From assembly GCA_030704615.1 (NCBI GenBank), contig CM060731.1, positions 75,992,756 to 76,056,755 on the forward strand: a DNA stretch of 64,000 nucleotides, written 5' to 3'. Origin of the DNA: Takakia lepidozioides (Eukaryota; Streptophyta; Takakiopsida; Takakiales; Takakiaceae). Shown here in pieces: positions 23,431-35,827 of this stretch; the stretch's first letter is position 1; each line of letters starts with the position of its first letter. The position numbers and the translations under genes are program-made. The notes beneath the pieces were generated by a model. The model worked only from the letters and a program-made list of their open reading frames with translations. It searched no databases and was not told the DNA's origin.

Positions 23431-23710
23431 GAGTTTGAAATCATTGGACAAAACAACATTAGCAACAGGTTGTGGGTTTGTAGAGAGATCGGTCGGCACC
23501 CTTACAAACGATCTTGGTTGTTTAAATGGCCTTTCGGGGTTTTCTCTTTCTCATAACGATCAATGAGAGCAGGGAGTTGAGAGAGGTAAGGGCATAATCT
23601 GGTGTAGTGTTCTTTGGATTTGTAAACCATGCATGCCACCACGGATAGTTTGGCTTCATACCTAGGGCCGGTGTTAGTCTTACCTTTGTGACTAGTATTT
23701 TGGGAGCCAA

Positions 23711-24898
23711 CTAGTTTCCAGTTAACCTCTGCCTTGAAGGCCTGTAGTTGACCCTTGATTTCATCATGGAGGAAGACAATTCATGCACAAGGGAAGGTAC
23801 TAATTCTTCTGCAAGGCCTTTCACCCCAAGGTACCCATCAGTACTCACAACATCAGTTCTTTCACTGGCCAGGTGTGTGTGTTTGATAGTGGCTGGTTTG
23901 GCAAATCCAGCCTTGGCAGCGTAAAGACGAAGGCGTTCTACTATTAATTCAACCATTTCATCCTCAATAGTGTAAGTCTGTTTTTGTAGAAACACTTTCT
24001 CAGCAGGGGGTAGGCCCTTCACAAAACAATGTTTCAAAATAGTAGGTCGCTCTGAGGCAATTAGAACTGACTTACAGATTGCAGTTCGCAAGTCAGTGTA
24101 GTATTTCCACACACTGTCACCATATGAAATTTTAAGTCTGGTGTGGTGTAAGCTATGGGTTTTTCTTCACGAAAGAGTTTGCGAGCCAATTCTCTGGCTT
24201 CTACCCAAGTAAGATAATTTTTGTCCTTGATATTGGACTCAAACAGTTGTCTGGCCTCTCCCTTCAGACAGATCCGAAAAGACTTTACTTGGAACCGTGA
24301 GGGAACACAATTCATTTCAGTGCTGATTTCAAAAAATTCCAAGAAAGACTCAAAATCCTCCCCTAAGTTGTACTCAGGGTATTGTTGCTTATGCATTCGC
24401 TCCCTATGATCATTTTTCCGTGATGTGGTATCCGGAGCTTCAGTTTGTTTCAGCAACATCTTCGTAAGCGGAGGGCAATTTGAAATCACCCCCATGGCTT
24501 CACACAGCTCAATCAAATGTGGGTTGAGGCACAGTCGCCAGATCCTTGTGATCTCCGGTGGAGCTTGAGGAGAAGGCGTGTGACGTAGGCTCCCTGAAGA
24601 GACTCGCGAATGCGCCGGCTATGTTCCCTCTGCTCCGCTCTAGTGTGTATGGGCTTGGAAGCTTCTTTGCGTGCAGTCTCCTCAAAAGTTTTGGCCAGAA
24701 CTTTGAGGGTGTGTCCAACGGGAGCTCAGGTCGCGGAATTGGCTCTCTTTCCGGATAATCGACAAACACAAGCTGCTCAGGTAACAGGTTGCGTGCAAGT
24801 TCACAAATGTAGCGAGATTCTAACGTCCGGGTCTGTCTCAAGCGCGAGACCTCAAACTGATCAAGCTCAAACCAACCGCGTTCAGAACTAGAAGCCAT
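23711..24898 (-). pseudogene. Gypsy-type gag remnant, frameshifted
   Basis: Starts at the ATG at 24898 (MASSSERGWFELDQFEV). It changes frame near 24510 into a gag-like segment (EDFESFLEFFEISTEMN, VKSFRICLKGEARQLFE), then again near 24090. The order LTR - primer site - gag - integrase end on the minus strand fits a Ty3/Gypsy-like element that lost most of pol. Confidence 0.7.
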
Positions 24899-25094
24899 AG
24901 CGCTCACTTGTGAAACTCTCAAAACACAGAAAAGCTTGAGCAAACAAACTCTCTCTCTCCCTCACTGTGCGTGACATACAAGCCACCATTTTACCACTAC
25001 CTCTCCCCTCAATCATTCAGGATCCCCCGTACTCTATCTACTGTTCTCTCAGGTGTTTTGTACGAGCCAAATTCCCTGTTAACGATTTCTTCTA

Positions 25095-25110
25095 CCCCGT
25101 ATCTCCACCA
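25095..25110 (-). other. Putative primer-binding site
   Basis: Directly inside the LTR end. It begins with TGG on the minus strand, as expected for pairing with the CCA end of a tRNA. The tRNA was not identified. Confidence 0.4.
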
Positions 25111-25492
25111 TGATTCCGGCGCTATGGGTTTGTTCTCCTTCCTCTACCGGACTTAATCCTATCAAAGGGGATGTAGTCGATAGATGGGCCTGGCAGAGAA
25201 GACGGAATCTCACGAAGAGGATGCAACAAAGTGGAATATCCAAAACACATTCATCAACACACTCAAGCACACCGTTACACGAAACGTATGCTCACGTGAG
25301 ATCCAAAAGCCACCACCCTCACTGCCACGGCAGTGGAGCTTAAATAGTATTAGGTCGTAATCTAATCCTAGTGCCGCGTGGCACTTACATATAGGCCAGC
25401 CAGATGCCCTTCTAGCATAGCCATAGAAAGAAGCCAGATCACCCAGATCCATCCTAATCTAATCCTAAACTAACTGTTAGAATAAGACAACA
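25111..25492 (-). repeat. 5' LTR of the Gypsy-type remnant
   Basis: On the minus strand it begins TGTTGTCTTATTC and ends GGAATCA next to the putative primer site, giving TG...CA ends and a length of about 382 bp. A TATTTAAG box lies inside it, upstream of the presumed transcription start. Only its inner 70 bp is repeated at 22311. The outer boundary is inferred. Confidence 0.6.
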
Positions 25493-27136
25493 CCTAATAA
25501 AGTCATAAGCTGTTGCCAGCTCATCCTCATGCGCAAGGTGTAAGTTCATCCAGACTTCATCCTGGGTCCGTCCATCCCTAAATCATCTGGGGCACATCCC
25601 TCCTCCGTTCATCCAAGTCGAAAAGAAGGTGAGAAGAAATCCCAGCTCCACAAGCAACCCACGCTTGTTGCTTCACTGTTTCTCGCCCCTGCCCCTCGGG
25701 CTCCGCCCTTGTTGCAAAGGGCTCACACTTGTGAAGCACCTCGCGCGGGTTGCTTACCCTACACGTAAAAACCTGCTCTAGATTTTCCTTTGTACTTTTT
25801 AGGGCATTTTGAAGCAGAACTCCCTAGGATGCACAAGCGGCATGGAACCAGTCGTGCCATTTGGGGGCGGGAGCACTCCATTTCTGGAACGTCGTTGCCA
25901 GAGGGAGATTAGTGGAACGCAATCTTGTCCCTTGGACGACATATCATCTAGGGTTGATGTGAAGCCAGCTTGTTAGAGGGTCGAACCAGGTGAGCAAATT
26001 TTTTACGCAGCGGAAAGTTCCTGTCCGAGGACTTTCCGCCGTTAAAGGGTGGGAACTATCTGCTATACAGAATAAATCGGAGTGTTGGGCTTTCATTGAC
26101 AGAGTCTGGAGTCTGCATGATGACACCATTGCGTAAGTTGAAGAGTGATCTTTGGTTTTGTTAAAAAATTCTGCAGCATGGGCTCCACAAGGTTTCTCTA
26201 GTGCATGAGATCGGTCAGACTACATCTTTCAAACATACACGAATTGTGGAGTGGCTCTGTGGCAAACACTTCGGAGCATATATGAGAGCTCGACAACCAG
26301 CATGTAGCCCACTGGTGATGGGCACATACCACGTTGGATGTGGTTGTGGGTTCAAACCACGGTCTGGTGTGTCATGAAGGTGTCCACCTTTCAGCTGGAA
26401 GGCTGTAGCCCTTGTGGTGAAGTAACTTCCCTTGTGGTGAAGTGACACCATAAGTTACGATCCCTTCGGGCGTCATACTTTACTTTACTTTGAGGTAGCT
26501 CTACCGGAACCCATCCTGTGAGTCATGTGTTTGAATTCAAGCTCTTAATCTTTCTACAAATTGAAAGAAGGTAGCCCACTAGCCTGTCCATTTAGTGTGA
26601 TAGTTGAAACAATGCAATCCTTTGATAACTCTCCAATCATATTCTGCCAGTTAGGGGTTTTCTAGTCTTGAGCCCTAATATTGCGGGACACAACAAGAAT
26701 CAATCGAGCATTGTTTGGGAGAATGTCATCCAGCAGGGTAGTCCAGGAGGAAAGCTTACATCTTCTACACAAACTAGTCTTTTCTTTCTCTTTCACAACT
26801 ACACTCTGAATGGTAACTCCTTGGCTTCTAACTAATTTGGCCAATTTGAGGCACACTTGGGGCTTTACTAACTCTAAGCTTAGCATCTGTGGAAATGTAG
26901 ATGCAGTTTCATCAACAACAGGGAAGTAATTCGTTTCTTGGGGGTACTAGGACCAATTACAATTACATTTCCATTTCGCCAAGTGCATGCGAAGTCCTAG
27001 TAACTAGGGGCAGGCCCAAAAGTAAGGGTTGATTTTGAGATGTGGAACCATAACATGCATCTTTACAAGTGTAGAAAAATAACCATCAGCGACTCGAAAA
27101 TCCACTAATGGTAGGATGAGATTCAGAAGAAAACAT
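25493..27136. other. Intergenic stretch with a SINE
   Basis: Contains the SINE at 26298-26490. A 74-codon minus frame at 26662-26886 (ends RLILVVSRNIRAQD) resembles part of a real protein in composition but is not recognised and lacks a clear start. Nothing else seen. Confidence 0.4.
26298..26490 (+). mobile_element. tRNA-derived SINE
   Basis: Box A TAGCCCACTGG (26304-26314) and box B GGGTTCAAACC (26348-26358) at tRNA-like spacing. The body contains two copies of CCCTTGTGGTGAAGT and it ends in a short TTTAC repeat. Its first 80 bp closely match the SINE at 49655-49800. Confidence 0.7.
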
Positions 27137-30100
27137 CTACCTCTTCCTCCTACGTTTTTGGGTTCTTTCAGTTATGGGGCTCTTGTTGTCTACTTGAGCT
27201 GATGAATGAGTCTCTTGTTTCCTCTTCCTATGTGTATCCTTTGACTGCTTGCTCACCTGAGCAGCAACTGGACCCTCACCTCCAGCAAGCCCATTGACAT
27301 TAACCCCCATCTCCGTTTGCACACTCCTCAACACATCCTCCCATGTAACGTCCTCATTGTCACTCTCATCTTCTGGCACAGGGGAACTATTGACATCTGT
27401 ATCCAACTTCGCATCGCTGCCTTCACCCTCCTCACCTTCCACCTCTTCATCTCCATCCTCACTGCCTCCTTCAGCATCAGATTCCGGTGACATTCCAGCC
27501 CCGTCTAAGCATGCATCTTCTACATCAAAGAAATTTTCCTTTACAGGCACTTTCTTTATCTGTTGCTTTGCAATCACCCCTGCAATGGCAGCTGCTGCTG
27601 CCGCTGCCGCTTTCTGATCACTGGTTTCCACCACTGCCTCTGTTTGAGGCTCTGGTCCAAGAGAGGCTTCAGTGGCAGGTGTTGTCTCCACTGTCTTCAC
27701 ATCATCTGTCCGAGGAGGAGGAACAAAGAAGGGGATGCGACCTCTTACCCAGTCATGAAGCACCATTTTGGCTGCAGTTTTCAAATCTGGCTCTCCCCCC
27801 TAGGAAGCCAAGACTACAATGCTCAGCCTGTGAACTAACCAAATTAGGACACCCAGTATGCACAGCACACCACTATGACTCTTTAGAAATAAAGATCTTC
27901 CACTCATTTTCAACCAGCAAGGATGAAAAAGAACTATTCAGAAATGCAAACTGCAATCACTTCTGCCACTGGTCTAGCAACTCAGAGGTGAGCTAACAAG
28001 ATGCCCAGAGATCTGGCTGGCAGCATACCATGCTAAATTAGATGCATTGAACAATACTTAGGAGACATTAAAAGACAGAGGCAAACATGCAAAGATAGAA
28101 ACCTCCAATATATACCTAGTATATTTGCACCTTCTGGATGTACAAGATCCCCAATAGGGCACAAAAAAATCAAATACAAGGAAACATACACTGTCAGTGA
28201 TAGAGCAATACCTTGAGCAACTTCCCTGTTTGTCTACAAAGCTGGGTCAAAAAATCGTTGTCATCTTCCCTGAAATAGTAGCAACCGGCCGATCAGATAA
28301 AAACTTGATGGATAGAAAGTAAAGAATGTACAGCTCTACGTGTGCCATTGGTCAAAATTAACACCCACACATCCTGGAGACATTAATGCTGCTCGTCACT
28401 GTTTCTATACATTATTTTGGGCACTGCACCAATCTCAACTGGGCACTCAAGGTCCTATTGCAATCTTTGACTGCGAAGTCAAGCATGATATGCTGCAGAA
28501 CATCTACCCTGCCATTCGACTGCATGATGAGTATAGGGAAAAAGTAAAAGTGTAACTACCAAATTGTACCAATTGACAATATAGATCCAGTGAGAAAACT
28601 TCACCGAGATGCAAATTGACTTTGAACATACAGATCGTCCTACTGAGTGGAACAGACAGTCCCTCCGTACTCATAAATGAAACTACAATGGGAACAAGGA
28701 GAGTTACCAGTCATGAATGCGATACGCTCGTTTAAGATAGTCCTTTTTGACACGATGCAACACCTCACCTATGTGTTCGGTGGCATCCTCCAAGTTGCCC
28801 ACCCGCACCTAACCCATTGACATCCACCCCCAGACTCCCTTAGACATTTCTGCAACCTCAGGCATACACGTCCTATTGAGCACACACGTCCTATCATGTT
28901 CTTTAAGATGACAACTAGGTAGCAAGGATCTTACCACTCCCTTCAATACAATATCTGTTTCACTGTCGGTACTGTGATAGACAACGCCTGGGCAGTCGAT
29001 CAAGAAGATGCGCTTAGTGAGTGTGATATACTGCCACACCTTGGTCTCACCAGGTATGGGTGCCACTTTACACACCTGCCAACACAGGTTTGTCCACACA
29101 ATATCAGACATCATTCCACCTCAAGTACCACAGTAGAAAGCCTCAACAAGAATTCCCAATCAGATTCCAGCCACCGATCACAGACATTTCATCTGTAGAA
29201 GAGTAATCTTACAGCCCTAGAAGTCATGAAGTATGCATGTTAGCAGAAAGTCCACCTCCATGCAACCTTCTTGAGGAGACAAGACCAACAGACAGAAAGA
29301 CTCAACAGGAAAGGAACAAAGGGAATTGCCTTCTTCGTCCGCAAAGTGTTAATAACCGATGATTTCCCAACATTTGGATATCCCACAAATCCGACCGAAA
29401 TGGCTTGCTTGTCACTCTTCAAGCGGGCAAGTTGCCGTAACAGTGACAGAAGGGAACCCTGCACAAATGTACATGGAGCAATCACTCAGCACTGCCTTAG
29501 CTTCCGAAAGACGTCATCAGTAGTATTACTGTTGGACTGCAGATTAAGAACTGCATCCAGACATCAAAAGGTAACCTAAGCAAATTTTGCAGCAGTCCAA
29601 AACCTAAACTTGTCTGACATAGAGAGTAGAGTCTCGACATTGTGCTGCCAATCAGAAAAGTATCAGACCATCAACTTCTTCAGTGACAGGCCACCACCAC
29701 TCCTCACTCAATCCATCGGTTCCAACATTGGGTGCAGATCACAAATAGTACTACACACAAGTTTATGGGCGAAACATATATTTTGATCTAGATATTGTAC
29801 GAATCAATTCTGAAATTGCCTACAGCCCTGGCGATGCAAGAACGTCGTAGAGAAGTACCAAGGCATGATGTTGTGTGAAGAAGAGTTAGAGAGAGATCTT
29901 CTGGAGAAAGACAGAAGAGACCTTGCCAAAGGGGTTGGTGACACTGGCATGAAATGCCAGAGTTGGAAACTCCCGTGAAAGAACATGTAGCCAACCCTTA
30001 GTTGCCCATGAGGGCACAAGATCACACTGCATCACACCATGCCCCAACCTCCAGCCTTAAGACAACCATTGAGAAGAAGGTCACCTGTAGCTACCAAGAA

Positions 30101-32567
30101 CTACCATGCTATGTTTAGCAATCTTAGCTAACTAGGCTAACTGATGAGATTGCTAATTCATCTCTTTTTCAACATCACAAGCATATTGTGAATAGCTCCC
30201 CATAGTTCTTGCATAAACTTTGAGAAACAGGATTATCCAATTATGCAAACCCCTAGACTCCACAAAAAAGTAGGGATAGTTACATCTCCACGGGCAGAGG
30301 CAAAATCAGCACACAGCCAAATTCTTTGGGTTCTATCAACACTAGAAGTAAGACTGGACTCTGTCTGCACATGGGATGGAAATAGACAGAAAATGGCATC
30401 TCAGACTCGTCTTAAACTTCCATTCAGAATTGTCTGCATGTAATGCATTGAGGCAGTGTTAAAACAGGCTTTTCCTCTTCCATCTCAGTTCTACAAACAT
30501 ATGACTTCTAGTGGCTTCATTTCTAAGGTGATAAAGATTCCCCCCTTCCATGTGTCCCCCCCTCCCTTTTTCTTTCAAACAAAGCTCAACATACTTCAAA
30601 TCTTGCCTCCCCACCTCCTGAACACCCAGCTGACCTTGTTGAGTAAGAAAATAAGATGCTTGTGCTTGCAATTCTCACGCAAATGCTTCTCGAGGTGGCG
30701 ACATCTCGTTCCTTGCGGATCTCTTGCATCCAACACCTGTGAGCAAAAGAGAAGAACATCTATACAAAGTAAGTTTCTCAGACTTGCAATTTACTTCAAA
30801 TCCGCAGGTTACGCACCAAAGCTCTTACACATCTAGACATGGTATGTGGTCCACTACAAGTGGTTTCCTGCACACTTCAAGTGTCTAAGCTGCATCTGGC
30901 AGCAGTTGCTGGTGGGAAACCTCTCCTAGCATTGCCCAGCAAATCAACCATGATCAGTAAGCTGTACTCTAGTATCCTTTCATCTCTAGTCAGCTGTACT
31001 CTAGTTTGTGTGGTGTATTCACACAAACCATCCTTACTACGCTACGCTACATGCAGATTAAGTTACTGCAGTCACTTGAAACTTGGCACGACGGTAACAC
31101 TCTTAATCAGCGGTTTGTGTGAAACAGCATCTTACCAGTGTAATGTCAACCTGAAGAATACGTCAACCCAATGTAGAATAAATAGGCCTAATTCAAGTGC
31201 AGAATCAAGATGATGCCGAAGTGTGAGCTACCAGCACTGACATACTTTCAATGCGGGACAAGGTCAGGAAATTTGGTTTTGTATACACGAGAACCAATAG
31301 ACTAAACAATACCTGAATGACAACATCAGATGAGTCAACAACTTTGTAAAGCTCCCCCCAGATACGTTTGCTCTGTCCTTTGTCAAACATAGTATGCCGG
31401 GCCTGGTCCCTTAATCCATCGTCCTTTTCCCCCTCCCCAGTAACTAGCCCGGTGTCTTGCTTCTCATAACTCTCTGTAGCCAGGTTTCCCTTTCAGTCTG
31501 CATAGAAATAGAGCTAGAAGTAACAAAATGAATCTCCCTCTGTGTTTTCTGTCTTCCTTCCATGTATATGAACACCCATATGAACCCTGGGCAGGCCACT
31601 AAAGTGCACTAGTATGCGTCAAAATCCAACAGGAAACCCTGACAGTCCATCTCAGACCCATATTATTGAGTTGAAATCGCAATGCAAGCCAACAGTCTGG
31701 AAATGTAGGTTATCTACAGACCTCGCACATCTTGGACTTTCTGAACCAGACCAGAAAAGTCATCCACTGCCAGTTTGGGACGGCGCCGCTTCTTCTTGGG
31801 TCCAAATGTGTCTGCAAATGGCTCAGTGTCCAGCAGATGCACCCTGGATTGCTGCCATTACAAATTAAATCCGTCAGTCACAGCACCATAACCAGCACTT
31901 ACACAAACAGAACAGTACTCACGCCCAGAAATATTCTGGTGAGTCACAAAACAGCCAAAAAAGAGGAGAGGGATATTCATTGAGTAAAGCTGAGTAGACG
32001 TGCTCATATGGCAAAGGATAGCATATTTGGGATTAGTAGTGCCATGAACTCAAGTATAGATCATGACGCCCATGGTTAAGCAGGGTTAAGCACATGTGCT
32101 AGGGTCCACCTTTTGATGATCACTTAGCAGAGCCAAAGGCAGTTTCTTGTCCTTGAGAATGACTGTGTATGCATCCGACACTTGTGTGCGCATATCTTCT
32201 CGAAATCTCTCTAGCTCCTTCTGACCTACAACTCTTGTGTTTCCTGCACAGATGCACTACAGTAGTCAGCCAAGCTGTCCACTTCATCCACTAACCTTGC
32301 AAAATGTTAACAACAAGAAGAGAATACGTAATACATACCAAACCAGCGGCGATCAGGTTGAATGCGGGTGGAGGGCAGCGCCTTGGACTGGTATTCCTGG
32401 TACAGCATACGACCCTTGGTGTTGCGAACAGGACGAGCCTTGTACATTTGAAGGCGCCGCACCGTGGCAGCTGTGCGAGTGCCATTTTTTCCATCACGCC
32501 TCTGCTCGTCTAAGGAATGCTTCGGCTTTCCCTTGACCGGTGCACCCTTCGTCTTCTGTTTCCCCAT
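27137..32567 (-). CDS. NUG2: Nuclear/nucleolar GTPase 2 (NUG2/NOG2, circularly permuted GTPase)
   Basis: GTPase of late pre-60S ribosome assembly, nucleolar/nuclear. Eleven exons by eye: 32567-32339, 32243-32110, 31851-31722, 31473-31313, 30736-30635, 30026-29922, 29458-29330, 29075-28935, 28808-28708, 28269-28212, 27799-27137, giving about 650 residues in unbroken phase. The NGP1 N-terminal domain ([35 protein letters not shown]) precedes the permuted G domain: DARDP (~220), NKCD (~251), P-loop GYPNVGKSS (~313), IPGETK, DCPGV (~357). The tail has an acidic stretch and ends in KRRRKR. The exon 7 donor is AAG|GCAATT, a GC-AG intron. The start is the first [11 protein letters not shown], as in the family. 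Confidence 0.95.
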
Positions 32568-34017
32568 GGATTCCAAAAACCCTAACCTAACAATTCGCAA
32601 CCCCCCCTCAACTTCTCTTCGCAGATAAGCGAACCTGGTGAGGGGCTACCAGGACAGCCAGAGGTCACAAATCACACAACACCTTACGAACGCGTATGAA
32701 CTCCTTGCGAGAGGCGCGATTATCTCTCCCTGCCAGCAAGATCGCTTCCTTCAGCTCCCCAAGTCTAAGGCGATTCCCTCTTCTGTGATTTCGTTCCTTG
32801 TTTACCGGATTCTCAAATAAACACACAACGCACATAAGATTTTCAACGCTAAATCCTGCCAGCGTCTAGAAACCAAGGCTGATGACACGCTAACTAAACT
32901 TGCACCTCCAAAACCCAGAACCCAAAACCTCTCATCCTTTTCTACAGGAAAATACAGAAAATTTCCCAGTAGTGTCAAAGACCCAACAGCGATTCCTTAC
33001 ACACATGCTTCGGTTGAATCATCAAGCGACGGCATGACGTCCACCTCTGCACGAACTTGGAAGCGCACCTCAAAGCTATGGCGGCTTCTCTTGCAACAGA
33101 CTGCTCTGCCGACAACGCAACCTTGATTGCCCACAATATTTGGATATTCTGTATTTTCTTTTTTTTCCTCTCTTTTTTTTTCTTTTTTTTTCTCGTTTAG
33201 GGGTTAACTAGCCCATTTGTTTCAAGACTTCAACCAAAACACAACTTATGCGACTGTGTATAGGACCAGGTGTTTTGATTGTTTTGTGGATGAAGAGGTG
33301 CAAAAGAAACATGATGGGTCACACTCAGTGCCACTCTGCTTTTGACTACTTGTCTAAACATCACACTGCGTGCACATATATATATATATCACAGGGGGAT
33401 TGGAGTACGGCGTGAGCACAAAAAGAACTCCGGCGTGAGCCGGATCCACGGTTATGGGGTTGATATGTATGCCAGCGGAAAATACATATAATAGACGGAC
33501 ATAGGGTCTTTCTACGTTAATAGGGTCTACATGGTGTCTAAATATAATCTTAAACATATAGAAGGAGCTTGAAAGGAGAAACCTAAAAAAAAAAAAATAC
33601 CAAACCCCAATTTCACTGACGAAACCCAAGTTTCGTTGGCAAAAACCGAAGATGCGTTTGCGTTTCGTTGGCGAAACCCTTTTTTTGGGTGGATCTTGGG
33701 GATGTTCTACACACAATGTTTTACCAATGCCATATTGTTTACGTATGCTGACCTTTTTGAGTTCTGGCAGATATATTTGTGGGTCTTGAAGTAAGGCAAG
33801 GACTCATTTGGGCCATTAATTAAGTTTTTTCGCGTGAGCACAGTTTATCATTTTGTATTTTTTTTTCGTGTAAGCACATTTTGGTTTCGCTATGGCATAC
33901 TCTCCTTATTCTTGTGGAATATGTGGAGTATGCCTCTATCCTTGCATGAGCATGCTCACACGCTACCCAACCTCCATGCACATACCATGTGAAAATTACT
34001 ACACCCGTCGATTTCCA
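32568..34017. other. Intergenic stretch upstream of NUG2
   Basis: Holds the NUG2 promoter, a T-rich run at 33168-33192, a short TA microsatellite near 33378, two TTTCGTTGGCRAAA direct repeats near 33630-33680, and a 9-bp inverted repeat (GGCATACTC / GAGTATGCC) near 33893-33933. No gene recognised. Confidence 0.4.
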
Positions 34018-34692
34018 TCTCCAGCTATAGGAGATCCCATTTCTGTAGCGAGTCAAGATATGCTTCTCGGACTTTATATACTAACGATTGGAAATAATCG
34101 AGGTACTTATGGGAACTTAATCAAGACCATCATTGTAGGAATAGATATGAAAAAGTTTTTTTTATCATATTTTCGTAATTATGGTGATGTAATCAAGGCA
34201 CGGGAACAAAAACGGATTGGCCTACGCAATGCCTTACGCTTCGATGGGGAAAACGATTACCAGTAATTACTTCATTTAATTGCGAAAAAAACCCATTGAG
34301 GTTCAATACGACCCTTCGGGCATTTTTTCTTACATTATCAACTCAGAAAAAAATGAAGGAAAAATCCTTAATATTTACATTTGAACAACAGTTGGTCTTT
34401 CCAAACAACAAATAGAAGAAGTTACACAAGGTACTCTAAAAGCTTTGCAACATAGAGATCGATCACTACCCGCTATAACAATATAATTGATTGTCATTTT
34501 TTACTTTCTCCTTCTTCCGCAGAAATAAAATTGAGGAAGCGTTATGGAATAATAAAAAACGGCTTAAATATTTTGGTAGATCCTGCTTATAACAATAAAG
34601 AGGTTTTCTATTACGACAGAACCAGCCGACTCATTGCTCTTCTATAACAAAGTGATGGATAAAACTGCCATAAAATAACTCATCAGCAGATT
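34018..34692 (+). pseudogene. Nuclear insert of plastid DNA: rpoC1 3' end and rpoC2 5' end
   Basis: [20 protein letters not shown] is the conserved RNA polymerase beta' (rpoC1) segment. It is followed by the rpoC1 C-terminus in shifted frames ([27 protein letters not shown]) and, near 34620, by the start of rpoC2 (LLFYNKVMDKTAIK then a stop, LISRLIA). rpoC1 and rpoC2 are adjacent in plastid genomes, so this is one transferred segment. The frameshift near 34240 and the stop in place of a Gln codon show that it is a dead nuclear copy. Confidence 0.88.
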
Positions 34693-34769
34693 AATAGCCA
34701 GAATCAACACAACACATATAACACACATATACAACACACATCCCGGATCAAGGATTACAGTGCTGTGAA

Positions 34770-35345
34770 TTGACTCATTCTAGAATTTGTGGAACATTAG
34801 TGGCATCGGATATGAGGCATCTGTGCCCAAAAGAGCCACCAAGGATTTGGGCATCCTCGTTTTTTCCTTCTAATTCCATTATCTTCCTACAAGAGCATAA
34901 GCTAGATGCCAGGAAGATAGCATCGTTAGGGCCTTCTATCTGGCCGGATGCCTCGTCCTGGTGAAATCCTACTGTAATCGATTCCAGAGGAGGCACGGTC
35001 ATTTTAATTGCTCTTTCCTTAGCTTCGGATTTTGTTAAGGTGGAATTTTGGATCTTGGGGCGTGCTCAATGTGCTTTTACTTCCTCTTCGTCCATTTTTC
35101 CTTCCACAACCTTTATCAAAATTTACGCTCCCAATTCTGCCTCGGAACGCATCCAGTTTTGGTCCGACATTCATTCTAACATTTTGAGCAATCCCCAGGT
35201 AGCTAACTGGGTTTTAGTAGGGGATTTCAATATAGTCGAGTGCTTAGTGGACAGGCTGGGCTCCTCGGTGCAACCCCTGTCCCTGGAAGAACAGTCCACT
35301 TGGGATAGACTTTGCTTCTCGGTTGGCCTCTCCGATTGTTAGCTC
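34770..35345 (+). pseudogene. LINE ORF2 endonuclease-domain fragment
   Basis: IIFLQEHKLDARKI, then IKIYAPNSASERIQFW and VANWVLVGDFNIVECLVDR read as the apurinic-endonuclease-like domain at the start of plant LINE ORF2. The frame is interrupted near 34960 and stops after LCFSVGLSDC. No reverse transcriptase follows. Further scraps may extend to about 35775. Confidence 0.72.
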
Positions 35346-35827
35346 CCCAGCCGTACCTCTCTCAGCTGATTCACATGGAATAACAACAGAGCCCCTCCAG
35401 ATCTATGTATGGCTAGATTAGACGGATGCTATTGCTCTCCTCTTCCATCTACATGAGCTAAAGCAGGCTCATCTCCCTCCCATTTCGCCGGATTTTGATT
35501 ATGCGTTAGTTACTGTAGCATTTCGCCCAACAAGGTTGGCCCTTTCGTCGGATTTTGATTATGCAACTTAATCCTCCCGGGATTCATCGGAGGGGAAGAG
35601 GTTTCTTTAAGTTGAACCCGATTCTCCTCCGATCCCCAAGAATGGTTCAAAAGTTAGCTACAGTTTTGAAAGAAGCTGGGAATGAGTTCATTTCCCCCAT
35701 AGTGAGATTCCTTCACAAATTGGATTCCACGAGAAGGGAGGCTCCGCTTGAAGGTTACAATAGAAAACATTAGACTCGCAACCAAGCAAACACAAGCGAC
35801 CTCCTCGTAATATTTCTACGTCTTCCA

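Noticed and set aside
33892-34266. 124-codon plus frame
   Set aside because: Mostly the rpoC1 part of the plastid insert fused by chance to upstream non-coding sequence.
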